A DNA stretch of 64,000 nt from Gemmiger formicilis (lineage in GTDB: Bacteria; Bacillota; Clostridia; Oscillospirales; Ruminococcaceae). This document shows, in pieces, positions 49,103 through 57,283 of the stretch. The translations under genes and the position numbers were made by a program. The notes under the pieces were generated by a model, which saw nothing but the letters and a program-made list of their open reading frames with translations, did not search any database and was not told the origin of the DNA. Position 1 is the first letter of the stretch; each line of letters begins with the position of its first letter. The stretch covers positions 1 to 64,000 of the forward strand of contig NZ_JANGCG010000003.1 in the NCBI RefSeq assembly GCF_024462815.1, read 5' to 3'.

Positions 49103-49500
49103 ATAAACTCTGCTGCGATACCGTGACGCTTTATCACCCGGACAAAGCCACGCAGACCGTGCGGCGTACCGTGCTGCACAGGGTGGTGTGGCAGCAGGGC
49201 GGGCGTGCCGTGCCCGATGTGGGCGGCACCCGGTTGGGCGTGGCCATGCTGCTGGTGGTGCTGGAGAAGGCGGCCCGCTTTGGCATCGACTACACGCTGG
49301 CGCCGGGGGACAGGCTCTGCCTGGGCGTGGGCCCGGCAGTGAGCTGGGCCGACTGGCCGGGCTTTGTGCCTGCCGCCCGCAGTGACACAGTGGTGGTGCA
49401 GTATGTGCTGCCGATGCGGCGGCACGGCAGACCCCACCACGTGGAGGCCGGTGCATGGTGGAGCGCAGGCGGCACCGGCGTGCGCAGCCTGACGCGATAA
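49099..49500 (+). CDS. Phage head-completion (minor capsid) protein
   Basis: 133 residues, with Cys near the start (MNKLCCDTVTLYHPDK) and a beta-rich body. Located where head-tail stopper or completion proteins lie. Starts inside the stop of the previous gene. Family not identified. Confidence 0.65.
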   Translation: MNKLCCDTVTLYHPDKATQTVRRTVLHRVVWQQGGRAVPDVGGTRLGVAMLLVVLEKAARFGIDYTLAPGDRLCLGVGPAVSWADWPGFVPAARSDTVVVQYVLPMRRHGRPHHVEAGAWWSAGGTGVRSLTR

Positions 49501-49517
49501 AAAAGGAGGAAAACAGT

Positions 49518-49943
49518 ATGCTTGACAAGATGTGCGCCTTTCTGGCGCGGGCCCCTGCCCTGCAGGGGCTTTCAATGGCTGTTGGGGATGTGGGCCCGCA
49601 GCCCGGCACGGCGGGGCTGTGGACGAAGGGCATCACGGTGTTGGAACGCCGCGAAAACCTTTTGGGTGGCGTGCGGCAGCGCTGCCGGGCCGAGTTTACC
49701 CTGCGGCTCTGCCTGCCGCTGACGCAGGCGGAAAATGCCGCCCGGCTGCTGGCGTTACAGAGCTGGGCGGCGGCTGAGAGCGCCGCGCACCGTGCGCCGG
49801 TTTTTGGCAATACGGACACAGAGAGGGAGGTTCTGCGTGCCGAGCAGGGCCGCATAGAGCGCGCCGACGCGGGCGGCACGGTGGTGTATACCGTACGCCT
49901 GCAGGCGGACTACACACAGAGCTTTACGGAGGAATTACAATGA
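49518..49943 (+). CDS. Phage tail-completion-like minor capsid protein
   Basis: 141 residues. LTQAENAARLLALQSWAAAE and TVRLQADYTQSFTEEL resemble the tail terminator/HK97 gp10 neighbourhood. AAGGAGG precedes the ATG. Overlaps the tube gene by four bases. By position a tail terminator. Confidence 0.6.
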   Translation: MLDKMCAFLARAPALQGLSMAVGDVGPQPGTAGLWTKGITVLERRENLLGGVRQRCRAEFTLRLCLPLTQAENAARLLALQSWAAAESAAHRAPVFGNTDTEREVLRAEQGRIERADAGGTVVYTVRLQADYTQSFTEELQ

Positions 49944-50416
49944 AAATTGAACGCAGATATATGGCCCACTACCTGAACGCCGCCTTTGGCAAGGGCGAGG
50001 CCAGCTACACCCGGCTGGGCAGCGATCTGGAGGAGTATTCCCCCGAGCTGACCGCCAATGTGGAGAAAAAGTCCAACATTCTGGGGCAGACCTCGGTGGT
50101 GATTGACAGCTACCAGAAGCAGGGCGAGGTCACGCCCTACTACGCCGAGGCGGGCGACCCGCTGTTTGAAAAACTGCAGGCCATCATTGACGGAGATCTT
50201 GTGTTGGATGAGCTGAAAACCGATATGGTGGAGGTCAAGCTCTGGGGTGAGAGTGCATCCGGCGGCTACCCTGCCGTGCGCGAGGAGTGCTACATCGAGG
50301 TGGTGAGCTACGGCGGCGATACCACCGGCTACCAGATTCCCTTCAACGTACACTATACCGGCGTCAAGACCAAGGGCAGCTTTGACCCGGCCACCAAGAA
50401 ATTTACGGAGGCGTGA
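49940..50416 (+). CDS. Phage major tail (tube) protein
   Basis: 158 residues. YMAHYLNAAFGKGEASYTRL at the N-terminus and a beta-rich body with TVGVKTKGSFDPATKKFTEA-type end (YTGVKTKGSFDPATK). Short tail tube proteins of non-contractile phages have this size and pattern. No sheath gene accompanies it. Confidence 0.7.
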   Translation: MKIERRYMAHYLNAAFGKGEASYTRLGSDLEEYSPELTANVEKKSNILGQTSVVIDSYQKQGEVTPYYAEAGDPLFEKLQAIIDGDLVLDELKTDMVEVKLWGESASGGYPAVREECYIEVVSYGGDTTGYQIPFNVHYTGVKTKGSFDPATKKFTEA

Positions 50417-50419
50417 GCA

Positions 50420-50860
50420 ATGCAGGAACTGAAAATTGACACCGGCGTGGAGGAATTCCGCGTCAACGGGCGGGGTGTGCTGCGGTTCAACCCGGCGGAC
50501 CCGAACCTCTACCACCGCTTTTTTGCGGCGGGCAAAACGCTGCAGCAGTACGATGCCGAGCTGACGGCGGCAACGGAAAAGAGCGCCGACGCGCAGGCGG
50601 GGCTTGCCCTGCTGCGCGAGTATGACGGCAAAATCAAGGCGCTGCTGCAGGAGATTTTCGGCGCGGAGAATGACTTTGACGCGATTCTGGACGGCGTGAG
50701 CCTTGCGGGCGTTGGGGCGAACGGCAAGCGGGTGGTGCAAAACCTGTTGGAGGCGCTTACGCCGATTCTGCGCGCAGGGGCTGAGCAGCGTCTGCAGACT
50801 GTGGCATCGGCAGCCGAGGCTGAACTGGACGCGGCCCGCGCCGCCCGGGGCGCAGAATGA
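50420..50860 (+). CDS. Phage tail assembly chaperone-like protein
   Basis: 146 residues, helical; KIKALLQEIFGAENDFDAIL and a C-terminal helix. Place after the tube protein and before a Gp15-type gene is that of tail assembly chaperones, often made with a frameshift; no slippery site was recognised. Three-base gap to the tube gene. Confidence 0.65.
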   Translation: MQELKIDTGVEEFRVNGRGVLRFNPADPNLYHRFFAAGKTLQQYDAELTAATEKSADAQAGLALLREYDGKIKALLQEIFGAENDFDAILDGVSLAGVGANGKRVVQNLLEALTPILRAGAEQRLQTVASAAEAELDAARAARGAE

Positions 50861-51429
50861 TGCGCGCCTGGGGCCTGCCGCGGCAGGCGGAGCTGGACGG
50901 CGTGCGGTATGAAATCCGCACGGATTACCGCGATATTCTGGAGATCCTGCGCTGGCTGGGCGGCCGGGCTGACCCGGAGCTGGACGCGGGCGGGCGCTGG
51001 TATGTGGCCATGCGGCTGTTCTACCCGGAATTTGCCGCCATGCCGCAGGAAGTCTGGCCCCGGGCCACCGAATTTCTGACGGAATTTCTGGCAGCGGGGC
51101 ACAGGGCGGCGGCAAGGCCCGGCCCGCCGCTGATGGACTGGCAGCAGGATGCACCGCTGATTGCCGCGGGCATCAGCCGGGCAGCGGGGCAGGATGTGCG
51201 TACGCTGCCCTATCTGCACTGGTGGAGCTTTCTGGCGCTGTTTGACGCCATCGGCGAGGGGAGCTTTGCCACGGTGGTGGCCATCCGGGACAAGCTGCGC
51301 CGCGGCAAGCGGCTGGAAAACTGGGAGCTGGACTATTACCGCACCCACCGCGAGGCCGTGGAGCTGCGCGCACCGGCTTCGGCGGCGGAAAACGCAGAAA
51401 AGCAGCGGCTGCTGGCGCTGCTGCAGTGA
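50857..51429 (+). CDS. Phage Gp15-family protein
   Basis: 190 residues. The N-terminus EIRTDYRDILEILRWLGG and WWSFLALFDAIGEGSFATVV with VVAIRDKLRRGKRLENWE fit the Gp15 (PF06854-like) family seen before tape measure genes. It overlaps the previous gene by four bases (ATGA), the chaperone pair layout. No enzymatic motif. Confidence 0.78.
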   Translation: MMRAWGLPRQAELDGVRYEIRTDYRDILEILRWLGGRADPELDAGGRWYVAMRLFYPEFAAMPQEVWPRATEFLTEFLAAGHRAAARPGPPLMDWQQDAPLIAAGISRAAGQDVRTLPYLHWWSFLALFDAIGEGSFATVVAIRDKLRRGKRLENWELDYYRTHREAVELRAPASAAENAEKQRLLALLQ

Positions 51430-51444
51430 GAGGAGGAGAGCGAC

Positions 51445-52743
51445 ACGAAAGAGATAACCTTTGATGAAGTTTCCCGTCTGGCCGTCCCGGCGGGGCGGCT
51501 GGAAACGGCGCTGGACGATGTGGCGGCGGCGCTGGGCCGGGTGGGGGTTGCCGGGTGCGAGGCACAGCGCGTGGTGGCCGGACTGCGCACAGCGTTGCAG
51601 GCCGCCGCGGCGCAGAGCGTAAAAACGGTGCGCAGCCTTGCCAAATTTGATGAAATCAACCGGCTGGCCGCCCCCGCCGCGCAGACCCAGAAAAACGAGA
51701 CGGCAGCCAAGGCTGCAAAGCGGTCCGCCGCCAGAGCCTCCGGAAGGGGCAGCGCGCAGAGCATGGCCGCCGTCTGGAAGGAGGTGCTGGCCGAGCTGCG
51801 CAGCGTGTGGGCGGATTTCTGGGCGTATCTGCAGGGCTTTTTTGCGCCATTTGCGAACACGTGGAGCACGCTGTGCGGCGCGGTGCTGGCGGTCTGGCAG
51901 CCGCTTTGGGCGCAGGTTCTGGCCGTGGTGCAGACGGTGCTGGCACAGCTGCAGGCGTGGCTGGGCGCGCTCTGGGCGGAGCATCTGCAGCCGCTCTGGA
52001 GTGAGCTGACAGCCTGCCTTGGCGCGGTGGGCACCCTGCTGCTGACGGTCTGGAACACCGTGCTTGCGCCGTTTCTGCAGTGGCTTGCCGCAACGCTTGG
52101 GCCGGTGGCGGCGGGCGTTTTTACCGCGCTGGGCACGGCGGTGACCGGGGCCGTGGGGATAATCGCGGACGGCATCACGATTGCGCTGGCGGTGCTGCAT
52201 GGCTTGGCGGACTTTCTGACCGCCGTGCTGCGCGGCGAGTGGGATGCCGCCTGGCAGGCGATGGCGGGTACTGTGGCCACCGTGTGGGGGCGCATTGTCT
52301 CGATTGTGCAGACGGCGGTTTCCACCGTGCTGGGTGTGGTGCACAGCATGGTCAGCGCACTGGGCGCAGCCCTGCGGGGGCTGCTGGACGGCCTTGGCCG
52401 GGTCGGCTCGCTGGCGGCGGGGGCGCTGCAGGGCGCGGGCAGGCTGCTGACCCAGAGCGCCCTGCCCGGGCTGGAATACGCGGCCGGTGTGCAGGTGCCC
52501 GCGCTGGCGCAGGGCGCTGTGCTGCCGCCGAACCGGCAGTTCCTGGCCGTGCTGGGTGACCAGACCAGCGGCACGAACGTTGAAGCACCGCTGGCGACCA
52601 TCAAGCAGGCCATGGCGGAGGTTTTGTCCGGCTGGAATGGCGCAGGCGACGGCCAGCCCATCAACGTCTATATCGGCGAGGAGCTGCTGGACAGCGTGAT
52701 TGCCAACAGCCAGAGCCGCCGTGCCCTGCGCAGCGGGAGGTGA
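51445..52743 (+). CDS. Short phage tail tape-measure protein with ACG start
   Basis: If begun at ACG 51445, 432 residues: T-K-E-I-T-F-D-E-V-S-R-L start, then a long hydrophobic helical centre (about 150-320, WADFWAYLQGFFAPFANTWS ... LGVVHSMVSALGAALRG) and a C-terminal domain with GDGQPINVYIGEELLDSVIA. GGAGGAG at 51432-51438 places its start exactly six bases later, at ACG. No ATG or TTG is there; an in-frame GTG at 51520 has no site. The tape measure sets tail length; about 430 residues suggests a tail of only tens of nanometres. Confidence 0.75.
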   Translation, partial: TKEITFDEVSRLAVPAGRLETALDDVAAALGRVGVAGCEAQRVVAGLRTALQAAAAQSVKTVRSLAKFDEINRLAAPAAQTQKNETAAKAAKRSAARASGRGSAQSMAAVWKEVLAELRSVWADFWAYLQGFFAPFANTWSTLCGAVLAVWQPLWAQVLAVVQTVLAQLQAWLGALWAEHLQPLWSELTACLGAVGTLLLTVWNTVLAPFLQWLAATLGPVAAGVFTALGTAVTGAVGIIADGITIALAVLHGLADFLTAVLRGEWDAAWQAMAGTVATVWGRIVSIVQTAVSTVLGVVHSMVSALGAALRGLLDGLGRVGSLAAGALQGAGRLLTQSALPGLEYAAGVQVPALAQGAVLPPNRQFLAVLGDQTSGTNVEAPLATIKQAMAEVLSGWNGAGDGQPINVYIGEELLDSVIANSQSRRALRSGR

Positions 52744-52748
52744 AGCGG

Positions 52749-53096
52749 ATGGAAATTCTGACGATTGACGGCGCGGCAATGCCGACGCCGGACAGCTATA
52801 AGGTGCAGCTTTCTGATTTGGACAGCAGCGGCACGGGCCGCACCGAGGACGGTGTGCTGGTGCGGGAGCGTGTGCGCGGCGGCGTGGCAAAAATCAGTTT
52901 GCAGTGGTCGGCACTCTCGACCCCGGAGTGTGCCCGGGTGCTGAACGCAACCGCGCCGGACAGCTTTCAGGTCGGATATTTCTTCGGGCAGATGCGCACC
53001 GCAAAAATGTATGCCGGTGACCGCACCGCGGAGCTGAAGGCGGCCCGGGAGGGCCAGGGCGTCTGGGCTGTTGAGATGAACCTGATTGAATTCTGA
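52749..53096 (+). CDS. Phage tail protein (DUF6711-like)
   Basis: 115 residues. MEILTIDGAAMPTPDSYKVQ and SLQWSALSTPECARVLNATA; a beta-sandwich tail-assembly protein placed between tape measure and tail tip. GGGAGGTG precedes the ATG. Identification by context and pattern. Confidence 0.65.
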   Translation: MEILTIDGAAMPTPDSYKVQLSDLDSSGTGRTEDGVLVRERVRGGVAKISLQWSALSTPECARVLNATAPDSFQVGYFFGQMRTAKMYAGDRTAELKAAREGQGVWAVEMNLIEF

Positions 53097-53112
53097 CAAG
53101 GAGGTGAAGGAA

Positions 53113-54732
53113 ATGTACCCTGTTTCGCAGGCGTATAAGACGGCCATCCGTGCCCGGACGCGGACGGACAGCGTGACCGGCGTGCTGACGCTGAAGGATG
53201 GCACCGTGCTGCCGCTGCAGCCGCAGGATTTGATAAGCGGCTCGCTGACGCTGGACAACCAGTGTGTGACCGGCGAGGAGCTGGCCTTTGGCTGTGCGTA
53301 TATGGGGCAGGCAGCGCTGAGCCTGCGCACCGAGCTTGACCGCTACAGCTTTTACGGCGCAAGCCTTGTGCTGACCTACGCCCTGCAGCTGGCAGACGGC
53401 AGCTGGGAGCGCGTGCCCCTTGGCTGCTACACGGTGGCCGAGGCCGAGCGCCGGGCGCTGTATGTCAGCATCAAGGCGTATGACAACATTCTGGCATTGC
53501 AAACACGCTTTGACGGTGAGGCTTTGCAGGGGGACGCCTACACGCTGCTTGCGGCGTTGGCCGACCGCGCCGGGCTTACGCTGGGCCAGACCGCGCAGGA
53601 GATTGCGGATCTGAGCCCCTGCGCGGGGCTGGTGCACCGGCTGAGTGGGGAGGAGTTTTCCACCCTGCGGGACGCTGTGAGCGCGATTGCTCAGCTGCTG
53701 GGCGGCTTTGCCGCGGCAGACCGGGCCGGGCGGCTGGTTATCCGGCAGTTTGCCGTAAGCCCCTGCGCCGCACTGGACGCGGCTGGGCGCAGTGAGGTGG
53801 CCGTCTCGGACTTCCGCTGCCATTACACGGCAGTGCGTCTGGAAACCGGTGATAAAACCTTTACCGCCGCGGTGCCGGGCGAGGGGCTGCTGATGACTAT
53901 ATCTGATATGCCGCTGGCCGAGAAGGGGCTGGAAGAGACACGCCAGCAGATGGCCGACAGCCTGCTGGCCACCCTGCAGGGGCTCGACTACACCCCGGCC
54001 ACCGTGACCATGCCCGGCGACCCGGCCTTTGAGCCGGGCGACCGCATCACGCTGCCGCAGGCGGACGGCGCTGCGCCGGAAATGCTTGTGACCCATTTTG
54101 TCTGGCGCTACCGCGGCAGGCAGACACTGAAAAGCGTGGGCCGCAATCCGTATCTCGGCGGCAGCACGGACGGCAACACCCAAAAGCTGCTGCGCAAGGT
54201 GCAGGCAAGCGCTGAGACAAAGCGGCTGACTTACTACAGCTTTACGAACACCGCGGATTTGACCGTGCAGGGCAGCGAGGTGCGGGCGATTGAAATTGCC
54301 TTTGCCGCCACCGAAGCGACAAGCGCGATATTTCTGGCCCAGCTGCTGCTGGACGCTGCGCCCGACGGCGATGCACCGCTGACGCTGACCGTGCGGTATT
54401 ACCTCAACGATGCTCTGGTAGAAAACTTTATGCCGCAACAGCGGCTTTTGGCGGGGCCGCACACAATGGCGCTGTTCTACCCCTTCCCGAGTGTGGAGGC
54501 GGACGCGGTCAAGCGGCTTTCGGTGCGGCTGTGCTGCGCGGGCGGCACGGTGACGATTGCCAAGTATGGCATCAAGGCCACCGTGACCGGGCAGGGCATG
54601 GTAAGCGAGCTGCCGTGGGACGGCCTGATTACCTGCGAGGAGGAGCTGCCGGGCGTGCCGCTGGCGGCGCACATTTATACCATCGGGGCCATCACGGACG
54701 GCGGCCCCACACTACAGGAGGGAACACAATGA
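53113..54732 (+). CDS. Phage tail-tip (distal/endopeptidase-like) protein
   Basis: 539 residues. N-terminal distal-tail fold (MYPVSQAYKTAIRARTRTDS), a middle with the Gp18/prophage tail protein pattern (GRLVIRQFAVSPCAALDAAG), and a C-terminal beta-rich carbohydrate-binding-like part. No catalytic triad or HxH was recognised, so peptidase activity is not claimed. AGGAGGTG precedes the ATG. Confidence 0.72.
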   Translation: MYPVSQAYKTAIRARTRTDSVTGVLTLKDGTVLPLQPQDLISGSLTLDNQCVTGEELAFGCAYMGQAALSLRTELDRYSFYGASLVLTYALQLADGSWERVPLGCYTVAEAERRALYVSIKAYDNILALQTRFDGEALQGDAYTLLAALADRAGLTLGQTAQEIADLSPCAGLVHRLSGEEFSTLRDAVSAIAQLLGGFAAADRAGRLVIRQFAVSPCAALDAAGRSEVAVSDFRCHYTAVRLETGDKTFTAAVPGEGLLMTISDMPLAEKGLEETRQQMADSLLATLQGLDYTPATVTMPGDPAFEPGDRITLPQADGAAPEMLVTHFVWRYRGRQTLKSVGRNPYLGGSTDGNTQKLLRKVQASAETKRLTYYSFTNTADLTVQGSEVRAIEIAFAATEATSAIFLAQLLLDAAPDGDAPLTLTVRYYLNDALVENFMPQQRLLAGPHTMALFYPFPSVEADAVKRLSVRLCCAGGTVTIAKYGIKATVTGQGMVSELPWDGLITCEEELPGVPLAAHIYTIGAITDGGPTLQEGTQ

Positions 54733-56174
54733 GCCTGCACGGTCATACACGGATTGAGCTGACCAACGTGCACACCGGCGCGGTGGAGGTGGTGGAAAAG
54801 GACAACACCATCACCAGCGCGGTGACGGATATTTTCAACGGCTACGGCGGCTACCTGAATAAGGCCGCCATGATGTGGCGCGGCGGCGTGGATGACGCCT
54901 ACGTGCCAAAGGACCTTGTCTCGCTGTTTTACGGCGGGCTGCTTTTGTATGACAGGCCGCTGGGCGGGGGCGGTCTGTTTGCGCCCGCGGCAGCGGGGAT
55001 TACCGGCACGGCGCTGGTCAAACAGGTCAACGCCACCAAAAACACGGTGCGCGGCAGCGCCAACCTGACCGAGACGGTCATCGACCCGGCCAACGGCATC
55101 GACACCTATGTCTATGAATTTGCAACCAATCAGGCCAACGGCGTCATTCAGTCGGTCTGCCTGACCCACCCGCTGGGCGCGCTTTTCTCCGAGATGGTGA
55201 ACGCGCCAGATTCCGCTGTCTGTAAAGCGGACCGGGTCAGCTTCAACAGCCAGCTGGGCGGTGACCAGCTGCTGACGAACGTGCTGGCAACCGACTACTA
55301 CCCCACCACCGCCAAGGGGGTGCTGCTCTGGGCGGACCCGGAGGAGGACGAGGCTGTGGCCGGCTGTGTGGATGCCGCCAACGGCGTGCTGGAGCTGCGC
55401 CGCCACTGCCTGAGCCTGAAAACCTTTGACCTGTTCTGCCGCGATTCCGTCGGCTACTGGGTAAGCCTGCGCCGCACCGACAAGCTGGACATTGCGGGCT
55501 TCCTGCAGTGCACCGGCAGCAGCGCCGGGCGGTACTGCCGCCTGTGCTGTGACGCCGAGGCGGGCAAATTCTATCTGGTGTCGATGCCGGAGGCCTCTAC
55601 GCTGGCGGCGGGCCGGGTGGTGAAGGTGCGCGAGTATGACATTAGAACGCTGGCCTGCACCGACTACACCGTGCCCAACAACACCGGCACCGCCCTGCGC
55701 GGCACCGTCAGCGAGGCGATGGGCACGCCGCTGAACGGCACGGTCTACGGCGGAAGCCTCTACCTGACTGCGCCGGGCAGCTACCAGATTTATCGCTTCC
55801 CGCTGGCCGACCCGACCAACGTCAAGGCCATTACGATGCACGGCGATAACCTCCAGTATCTGGGCGATGCCTACGCCGGGCGGCTGTACTGCTACTACCA
55901 GACCCGCTGCGTGGTGCTGAACACCGAGAAAAACGAGCTGTTCTCCTGCGAGGCGGCGTGCTCCAACAGCTCCTCGGCAGGGTTTAGTACCACGGCGCCG
56001 GTGCTGGGCGAGCCGCTGACCCCGCTGCGCCGCTACTACAGCAACCAGCGTGTGCGCACCGAGCGCGTGCTGCGGGTCAACTATCTGGGTACCATCAATG
56101 ACCTGCCGCGGGCGCTGGAAAAGACCGCCGACAAGACGATGAAAATTATCTATACATTGCGCAAGGGGGTGTAA
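54729..56174 (+). CDS. Phage receptor-binding/tail fibre protein
   Basis: 481 residues. N-terminal short domain (GHTRIELTNVHTGAVEVVEK) and a propeller-like or beta-rich C-domain with repeated YxGGSLYLTAPGSYQIYRFP and DAYAGRLYCYYQ. Eight Cys. Receptor-binding proteins of this layout lie before the lysis genes. Start overlaps the tail-tip stop by four bases. Confidence 0.7.
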   Translation: MSLHGHTRIELTNVHTGAVEVVEKDNTITSAVTDIFNGYGGYLNKAAMMWRGGVDDAYVPKDLVSLFYGGLLLYDRPLGGGGLFAPAAAGITGTALVKQVNATKNTVRGSANLTETVIDPANGIDTYVYEFATNQANGVIQSVCLTHPLGALFSEMVNAPDSAVCKADRVSFNSQLGGDQLLTNVLATDYYPTTAKGVLLWADPEEDEAVAGCVDAANGVLELRRHCLSLKTFDLFCRDSVGYWVSLRRTDKLDIAGFLQCTGSSAGRYCRLCCDAEAGKFYLVSMPEASTLAAGRVVKVREYDIRTLACTDYTVPNNTGTALRGTVSEAMGTPLNGTVYGGSLYLTAPGSYQIYRFPLADPTNVKAITMHGDNLQYLGDAYAGRLYCYYQTRCVVLNTEKNELFSCEAACSNSSSAGFSTTAPVLGEPLTPLRRYYSNQRVRTERVLRVNYLGTINDLPRALEKTADKTMKIIYTLRKGV

Positions 56175-56177
56175 AAA

Positions 56178-56789
56178 ATGAAGCAGACAGGCATTTTCTG
56201 CGGCCGGGTGCAGCTTGCCTATGACTATGGGCGCTTCGGCTGGACGCGGGGCGGCGGCAAGGTGTGGCACGGCGGTGTGGATTTGATTGGCGTGGATGAC
56301 CGCACCATACGGATGCCGTACTACAACGGCAAAAAAATCACCGGCACAGTGACGCGGGCGCGCATTGTGACCGACAAGAGCAATAAGACGTGGGAGTGGG
56401 GCTGGTATGTCTGCGTCAGGCTGGACGCCAACCAGACGCCGGATGCCGTCAACTACCTGTATTTCTGCCACTGCGCCAGCCTGCTCGTCAGAGTCGGGCA
56501 GCGGGTGGCCAGCGGGGACGCGCTGGCGGTGATGGGCCAGACCGGCAACGCGGCGGGCGGCTATGACCACTGCCATTTTGAGGTGCGCGCCACGGCGAAC
56601 GGCAAGGGGCTTGCCCCTACGGCCTACGCGGGCTGCCCCAACGCGGTGGGCGTGTACGGCGCGGCAGATACGCCCCGCCAGACGTTGACGATAGGGCCGG
56701 TGAGCCAAGGGGACGCGGACGCACTGTTGGCACTCTGCCGCCAGCGGGGGCTGGTAAAGGCCGGACTTTATAAAAGTGAATGGAGCTGA
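56178..56789 (+). CDS. Phage M23-type peptidoglycan endopeptidase
   Basis: 203 residues. M23 fold with zinc ligands His31 and Asp35 (WHGGVDL), His98 (YFCHCASL, in place of the usual HLS), and the HxH pair His131/His133 (HCHFEV). It hydrolyses peptide cross-links and serves as lysin or tail-linked hydrolase. It starts three bases after the fibre gene. No signal peptide, so it needs the holin. Confidence 0.88.
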   Translation: MKQTGIFCGRVQLAYDYGRFGWTRGGGKVWHGGVDLIGVDDRTIRMPYYNGKKITGTVTRARIVTDKSNKTWEWGWYVCVRLDANQTPDAVNYLYFCHCASLLVRVGQRVASGDALAVMGQTGNAAGGYDHCHFEVRATANGKGLAPTAYAGCPNAVGVYGAADTPRQTLTIGPVSQGDADALLALCRQRGLVKAGLYKSEWS

Positions 56790-56793
56790 AACG

Positions 56794-57237
56794 ATGGAAA
56801 AGAAGGAAAACATTCTGTGGGTGAAGGGCACACTGGCTGCGCTGTGCGGGGCGTTTACGGCGGCCTTCGGCTGGCTGGGGTGGCTCGTGCTGGCGTGGGC
56901 GGCCTGTATGGCGCTGGACTGGGTCAGCGGCAGCGCCGCCGCGGCCAGCAAAGGGCAGTGGTCCAGCGGCGCGGCGCGGGCAGGCATCTGGCACAAGGCC
57001 GGTATGCTGGTGGTGGTGCTGGTGGCAGCGCTGACCGATGCCGTGCTGGGTATGGCCGCCGCCAACCTGCCGGGAGTCAGCCTGCCATTTGACGGCCTTG
57101 TGCTGCCGGTGGTGCTGGTGTGGTATATCTTTACCGAGCTGGGCTCGATTGCCGAGAACGCCGCCAAGATGGGGGCCCCGGTGCCCGCGTGGCTTGTCCG
57201 CCTGCTGGCCGAGGGGAAGGAAAAAACGGAAAAATAA
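56794..57237 (+). CDS. Phage holin (HP1/toxin-secretion family)
   Basis: 147 residues with three or four membrane helices (about 10-30, 32-50, 75-100, 105-130). The charged, short N-terminus MEKKENILWVKGTLAALCG and C-terminal EGKEKTEK are typical of phage-holin-4-like proteins. It forms pores to release the lysin. Start 56794 follows GGAG. Last gene of the phage module. Confidence 0.85.
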   Translation: MEKKENILWVKGTLAALCGAFTAAFGWLGWLVLAWAACMALDWVSGSAAAASKGQWSSGAARAGIWHKAGMLVVVLVAALTDAVLGMAAANLPGVSLPFDGLVLPVVLVWYIFTELGSIAENAAKMGAPVPAWLVRLLAEGKEKTEK

Positions 57238-57277
57238 AAAGAGGGTATCTGCCAATCGCGGCAGATACCCTCTTTTG
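57238..57277. terminator. Terminator at the end of the phage module
   Basis: Stem AAAGAGGGTATCTGCC/GGCAGATACCCTCTTT, six-base loop, T tails on both strands; it separates the phage operon from the converging pilT. Confidence 0.92.
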
Positions 57278-57283
57278 TTGTGG

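Noticed and set aside
47549-49879. 776-codon open frame opposite capsid genes
   Set aside because: Shadow frame; opposite a convincing capsid protein.
50509-52890. 793-codon open frame opposite the tail genes
   Set aside because: Shadow frame; no homology pattern.
43699-57283. Attachment sites flanking the phage module
   Set aside because: No shared direct repeat was found between the two flanks by eye; no tRNA is present.
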